Assembly: GCA_017400455.1 (NCBI GenBank)
Contig: JAFPTC010000130.1
Location: 1-53,212 of the forward strand
DNA length: 53,212 nucleotides
Direction: 5' to 3'
Source: Prevotella sp.
GTDB lineage: Bacteria > Bacteroidota > Bacteroidia > Bacteroidales > Bacteroidaceae
Shown here one piece after another: positions 49,750 to 53,212 of this stretch. The stretch's first letter is position 1. Each line of letters starts with the position of its first letter. Below the pieces are notes generated by a model, which worked only from the letters and a program-made list of their open reading frames with translations, was not told the origin of the DNA and ran no database searches. The position numbers and the translations under genes were made by a program.

Positions 49750-51195
49750 TTAAGGATGCTTCCTCAAATAGACTGTCTTGTAATTGTCGCTCCAAAAATC
49801 GAGTACAGAAATTTTTTTGAAGATAGTGTGAGGGCGAATGGCTACACCCATGTATTTGTAATAGCCTTCGGGTGAGGTTTCACCGATATTAAGCATTATA
49901 CGCCGGTGGCCAAGTGATGCGTTATCTGTACCGGTGTCAATAAGAAGATCCATGATTGACCATAAACTACAGCCTGGACGTCCGTAACAGATACATTCAG
50001 CAAACATTCCATCTCTGTAACTCATGCACCCCGTGTCACCTCGTTCATGACCCATGTCACCTCGTTCCCCTTGCGCAGTGGCGAAACAGTCAGCAAATTC
50101 AAAAAGGGTGTCGTTGGGTACTAATACAGGCAAAGGGGCCATTGTAGCCAAGTAGTCTATAAGCGACTGTTTTCGTTCTGCGAAATCTTCGGGTATTGTA
50201 TTATGACCTGGCAAATGCTTGTAATTGCTGATAAAAACTTTCCCGAAGAGCTGAGGGGCAAGACGGGCCAAGTTCAGGTAATAATATAACTCCTTCTCGT
50301 CCTTCGTGAGATAATCAGCATTAGCAGCTGTATTAGCCTTCTGTAGCAAGTCTTCGTTGAATTGTGACTCCAACACTTCAATGTCATAACCAGACAAGGC
50401 ATCGCCTAGCCAATACAAGTATCTCTGTCGGTCGCTCCAAAAATCTACAATGGCATATCCATAATTACGATGATTATAAGCTCTTACGCCTATATGTCTT
50501 CTTGTGTCTTGATGATTGTTGACATCCATGTCTAACAAATTTCGGCGATTCTTTAAATTGGTACTGTTATCTGTGGCGTCAACTAGCATGTCAAGTACAT
50601 ACCAGAGACCATTGTCAACAAAGCCATTACTGATGCTTTCAGAAAACTTGCCCTCTTCAAGACTTATACAATCTGAATTTGAACGGTCGAAAGGAAGGTT
50701 ATCAATCTTGGATTCATAAGGTATAGCAATCGAAAGGTCTGTAGCGAAATGCCATAATGTATCATTTGGCACAAGGGGCGGTAGTGGCTCCATCGTGGAA
50801 AGATAGTTCATCAGCGACTGCTTACGTTCGGCAAAAGTATTGCTGGGCGGATATCCTGGTCGATGCGTGTAATGAGAGACAAATGTATGTGAGAACAGTT
50901 TGGGGTTCAGGCGGGCCAGGTTCAGGAAGTACACAACTTCTTTTTCAATATCATTATATAGTTGATTATCAGCTGCAGTGTTCGCTTTTAGCCGTTCATT
51001 ACTGCTGAATTGTGCCTCAAAAGTCTTAATATCTTCCTGTGTCATCACATCCTTCTCTCTTGGCATTGTATAGTTTTCTTCAGTTCCTTGGTCAAAATCC
51101 AATGTAGTAGCGCATGATGCAAGACTAATTGCCAAAACCGTAATCACGGCAAAATTCCAAATCTGGATATTTAAGTACAATAGTTTTTTTTCCAT
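49750..51195 (-). CDS. Lipoprotein with two CAP-like (SCP/PR1) domains
   Basis: 481 residues. The signal ends at SLASC (Cys28). The rest is an internal duplication: residues about 60-257 and 276-472 align along their length, sharing EKELYYYLNLARLAPQLF/EKEVVYFLNLARLNPKLF and FAERKQSLMNYLSTMEPLPPLVPNDTL. The second copy keeps the CAP signature (H383 in MGHERG, E400, H430 in SLGHRR). The first copy has lost these positions (KIDNLP and LKNRR), so it is probably not a functional CAP site. GC is lower than in the core genes. Surface role unknown. Confidence 0.82.
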   Translation of the reverse strand: MEKKLLYLNIQIWNFAVITVLAISLASCATTLDFDQGTEENYTMPREKDVMTQEDIKTFEAQFSSNERLKANTAADNQLYNDIEKEVVYFLNLARLNPKLFSHTFVSHYTHRPGYPPSNTFAERKQSLMNYLSTMEPLPPLVPNDTLWHFATDLSIAIPYESKIDNLPFDRSNSDCISLEEGKFSESISNGFVDNGLWYVLDMLVDATDNSTNLKNRRNLLDMDVNNHQDTRRHIGVRAYNHRNYGYAIVDFWSDRQRYLYWLGDALSGYDIEVLESQFNEDLLQKANTAANADYLTKDEKELYYYLNLARLAPQLFGKVFISNYKHLPGHNTIPEDFAERKQSLIDYLATMAPLPVLVPNDTLFEFADCFATAQGERGDMGHERGDTGCMSYRDGMFAECICYGRPGCSLWSIMDLLIDTGTDNASLGHRRIMLNIGETSPEGYYKYMGVAIRPHTIFKKISVLDFWSDNYKTVYLRKHP

Positions 51196-51282
51196 TACTG
51201 TATAACTATTATAGGCTCAAAGACGAGTATTGTCTTTTGATAAATAAAAATGTCGAATGTTTATGGAGAACGACTATGATAA

Positions 51283-53124
51283 TCAGCGTTGGCCTCCCTC
51301 CCCCGAAGAACCGCGTTGCCTGCTGCTTGCAATCCACTTGTCTTCAAACTCCCATCCTTTGCGGGTGGCAATAGTCTGGTCTGCCTCATCATAGCCAGGA
51401 TTGTGGTCAGCTCGTAGCATGCGAAAAAGCTGAGGATCGTTGATTATATTCTCTATATTCTCAATCTCATGAGTGACATCGGGAAGTTGGCTGTAGATGG
51501 TTTCGAGAGCCTGTTTGTCTAGAGAGTTGTAGTTGCAGCCCAACGCAAGGAGTTTCTGGTTAGCAGAGAGGTCGAGCGAAGTAAGACGGTTGCCATCACA
51601 GAGCAGAAGTAAGAGCTCTGGGTTTTGACTTACGTCGAGCATATCGATGCGACAGTTTTGACAGCGGAGTTCATTTAGGCAGGTTAGTCCTCTCACGTCA
51701 AGCGATGTTAAACTGTAATTCCGCTGAATGTCAACCTTTTCCAAATTGACAGTCCTTGGTAATTTTACCGATGTTAGAATGTTGTTATTAGCATATAGCG
51801 CTTTTAGGGAAGGTAGTTCCGAAGCATCGAGTTCTGTGAGTTGGTTGTCTGAACACCATACCCAGTTCAGTAGCGTGCTTTTAGGTAGTATGAGTTGCGT
51901 GAGTTCGTTGTAGGCACAGAAAATCTGCTCCATTTCGCCATAGAACTCGCTCATGTCAATGCTTGTAAGACGATTGTAACCGTGTTCAAAATTGTCACTG
52001 CCACAATCAAAGCTGCCAGTAATGTTGCCATAGATGGTGAAGGTCTGCGACTGTACTGTGGGGCGGAATGTTATATGATCGCTACCCCCTTCGGGATATT
52101 CGCCCAATTCGCGCACCCCATTGTTGTTCATGTCGAACCAGATATTTTTGCCGTAGAAATAACCGAACTCCAGCTGTTCTCCAGGCGTTTTAGCTGTGGT
52201 CATTATTATTTTTGAGTTCTCGGGATTAGGAAGATCATCACTACCATCCGTAAACTTCAAATCTTTGCCATCCCATGTTAGATAAACATGGTAGGCTCTA
52301 CCTTGTTCAAGCACCTTGTTGACGTTTTTAGGAGTGCTGGGTCTTTTTGTCTCCATTCCCCATGTTATCTCTTTGCCTATTAGCATGGAGATGTTTAATG
52401 TTTCCATTATTTTTCCATTGGGAATACCATTGTAAATAAATGCTGCCTTCTTACCTGCTGGAATAGACACAGCTTTAGATGTTGGTGCGACGCCAAAGAC
52501 TTCAGAGAACGACTTCGTTTTCTCGTCCCAATATATGTCTTCATACAGTGCATCACTGCTAATACCCCATATTTTGAAAAGATTATCATCATCATCCTGA
52601 TTGTCAATATGTATAACGATGAAAGTACCTATATATTGGCATTGTACTGCTGAGGGAGTTCCTTGTCCAGTAAACTCAAACCAGACAGGAGCGTTAAACT
52701 CAAAGTGAGGGTCAATCTTAGAGTTGTCATCGATAATTAACCTGTAATTATCAATCCTGCTGGAAGCCCCACAAACCCCATACATGGTATATGCTAAATT
52801 CAAGTTAACGAATTCTGGCATCACAAAGGAAAGCATGCCTTTTTTACTTCTATCTCCATTGACAGTGAATGTGACATTTTCCACCTGTTGGATCACATCT
52901 CCCTGACGGACATAGATGGAGAACTTGTCGTCTGCGTTAAACGACACCAACAAATCTTTAGAGCCCTCAACAAGACTTACCCCGACGCGGGTTGTCATCT
53001 CTCCTCCTGGCATATTCACAGAAAGACTCACTAATCGGCTTGACTTGGATGCGCTGTATTCATCTGTACAGGAAACAATCGCCAAAGCGGTAATTAGAAA
53101 AAGAATATATTGTATCTGTTTCAT
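51283..53124 (-). CDS. Fimbrillin-like lipoprotein with leucine-rich repeats
   Basis: 613 residues. The lipoprotein signal ends at IVSC (Cys19). Residues about 25-300 are beta-rich with the style of Mfa/fimbrillin-like proteins (VSLSVNMPGGEMTTRVG, FSIYVRQGD, AVSIPAGKKAAFIYNG). Residues about 375-560 are internalin-like repeats of about 21 residues (LTSIDMS, LTELDASELPSLKALYANNN, LTSLDVRGLTCLNELRCQN, LTSLDLSANQKLLALGCNYN). The Ser/Gly/Arg-rich end SSRQRGSSGEGGQR is flexible. It is probably a cell-surface binding or adhesion protein. It follows a partial gene by 18 nt and may be in an operon with it. Confidence 0.82.
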   Translation of the reverse strand: MKQIQYILFLITALAIVSCTDEYSASKSSRLVSLSVNMPGGEMTTRVGVSLVEGSKDLLVSFNADDKFSIYVRQGDVIQQVENVTFTVNGDRSKKGMLSFVMPEFVNLNLAYTMYGVCGASSRIDNYRLIIDDNSKIDPHFEFNAPVWFEFTGQGTPSAVQCQYIGTFIVIHIDNQDDDDNLFKIWGISSDALYEDIYWDEKTKSFSEVFGVAPTSKAVSIPAGKKAAFIYNGIPNGKIMETLNISMLIGKEITWGMETKRPSTPKNVNKVLEQGRAYHVYLTWDGKDLKFTDGSDDLPNPENSKIIMTTAKTPGEQLEFGYFYGKNIWFDMNNNGVRELGEYPEGGSDHITFRPTVQSQTFTIYGNITGSFDCGSDNFEHGYNRLTSIDMSEFYGEMEQIFCAYNELTQLILPKSTLLNWVWCSDNQLTELDASELPSLKALYANNNILTSVKLPRTVNLEKVDIQRNYSLTSLDVRGLTCLNELRCQNCRIDMLDVSQNPELLLLLCDGNRLTSLDLSANQKLLALGCNYNSLDKQALETIYSQLPDVTHEIENIENIINDPQLFRMLRADHNPGYDEADQTIATRKGWEFEDKWIASSRQRGSSGEGGQR

Positions 53125-53142
53125 GTTCTTTGTCTTTATTGG

Positions 53143-53211
53143 TTATAAGTCTTCACCGATAATATCATTCACTATAACACCTACGTCAGAAGAAACGATA
53201 TCACCATTATC
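53143..53211 (-). CDS. C-terminal end of an unknown protein (partial)
   Basis: On the minus strand an open frame enters from the right edge and stops with TAA at 53143-53145, giving 22 codons ending VIVNDIIGEDL. It reads toward the fimbrillin-like gene and stops 18 nt before it. Too short to assign. Confidence 0.4.
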   Translation of the reverse strand, partial: DNGDIVSSDVGVIVNDIIGEDL

Positions 53212-53212
53212 A

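Noticed and set aside
1-53212. tRNA or rRNA genes
   Set aside because: I saw no CCA-ending cloverleaf or conserved rRNA blocks in the gene-free stretches, including around the S23-type gene.

Overview
The window looks like chromosomal DNA of a Bacteroidota bacterium, most likely Prevotella or a close relative. The coding regions are GC-rich. Almost every start has a TAnnTTTG -7 element (often with TTTG or TTG about 20 bp upstream) and few have a clear Shine-Dalgarno. The gene content (GldH, RicT, meso-diaminopimelate dehydrogenase, polysaccharide-degrading enzymes, internalin-like and CAP lipoproteins) fits that group. This assignment is inference from sequence features only.

Layout. 1-8.0 kb: end of an unknown gene, a palindromic repeat array, a LytTR response regulator, a flippase-like membrane protein, a low-GC 23S-rRNA-intervening-sequence-type protein gene flanked by an 18-bp inverted repeat, pepD, two Bor-type lipoproteins (one fused to a beta-barrel), a structured small RNA that looks like 6S RNA, a phosphopantetheinyl transferase, corA, and a truncated FAD-oxidoreductase relic. 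8.2-22.1 kb: a DUF349 protein, ddh, a secreted protein, an OPT transporter next to a GH95 fucosidase, an MFS exporter, metF, and the conserved holB-ricT-gldH run. 22.1-23.0 kb: an 850-bp gene-free island full of palindromes. 23.0-29.4 kb: the cell-shape operon purH(IMP cyclohydrolase part)-mreB-mreC-mreD-mrdA-rodA on the minus strand. 29.5-34.6 kb: carbohydrate genes (GH94 phosphorylase, lone receiver protein, GH51 arabinofuranosidase). 34.7-38 kb: a low-GC accessory patch with an unknown gene, a complete type II restriction-modification system (methyltransferase converging on controller plus ScaI-like endonuclease), and a lipoprotein. 38.2-46 kb: a very large PL26/YetA-like secreted enzyme, a MATE exporter, a BaiN-type flavoprotein, an LTA-synthase-like phosphotransferase. 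45.9-49.6 kb: sulfur amino-acid group (Lrp regulator divergent from metY, SDR, cysK). 49.7-53.2 kb: two surface lipoproteins (tandem CAP domains; fimbrillin-like plus leucine-rich repeats) and the end of another gene.

The most unusual material is non-coding. One family consists of 43-bp tandem units in which two different palindromes (TCTCACGTGAGA and a GGAGGCCTCC-like one) alternate about every 21-22 bp. It occurs as arrays of three, two and three units plus single copies, always between genes. A second family is a C/G-rich element that can fold as a 43-bp inverted repeat and carries G-quadruplex motifs. Short purine-rich or AT-rich direct repeats sit at gene ends, flank the rRNA-intervening-sequence-type gene, and in one case form an in-frame 129-bp insertion inside a coding sequence. 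Several genes appear to start 4-9 nt after the -7 element and would be leaderless or nearly so.
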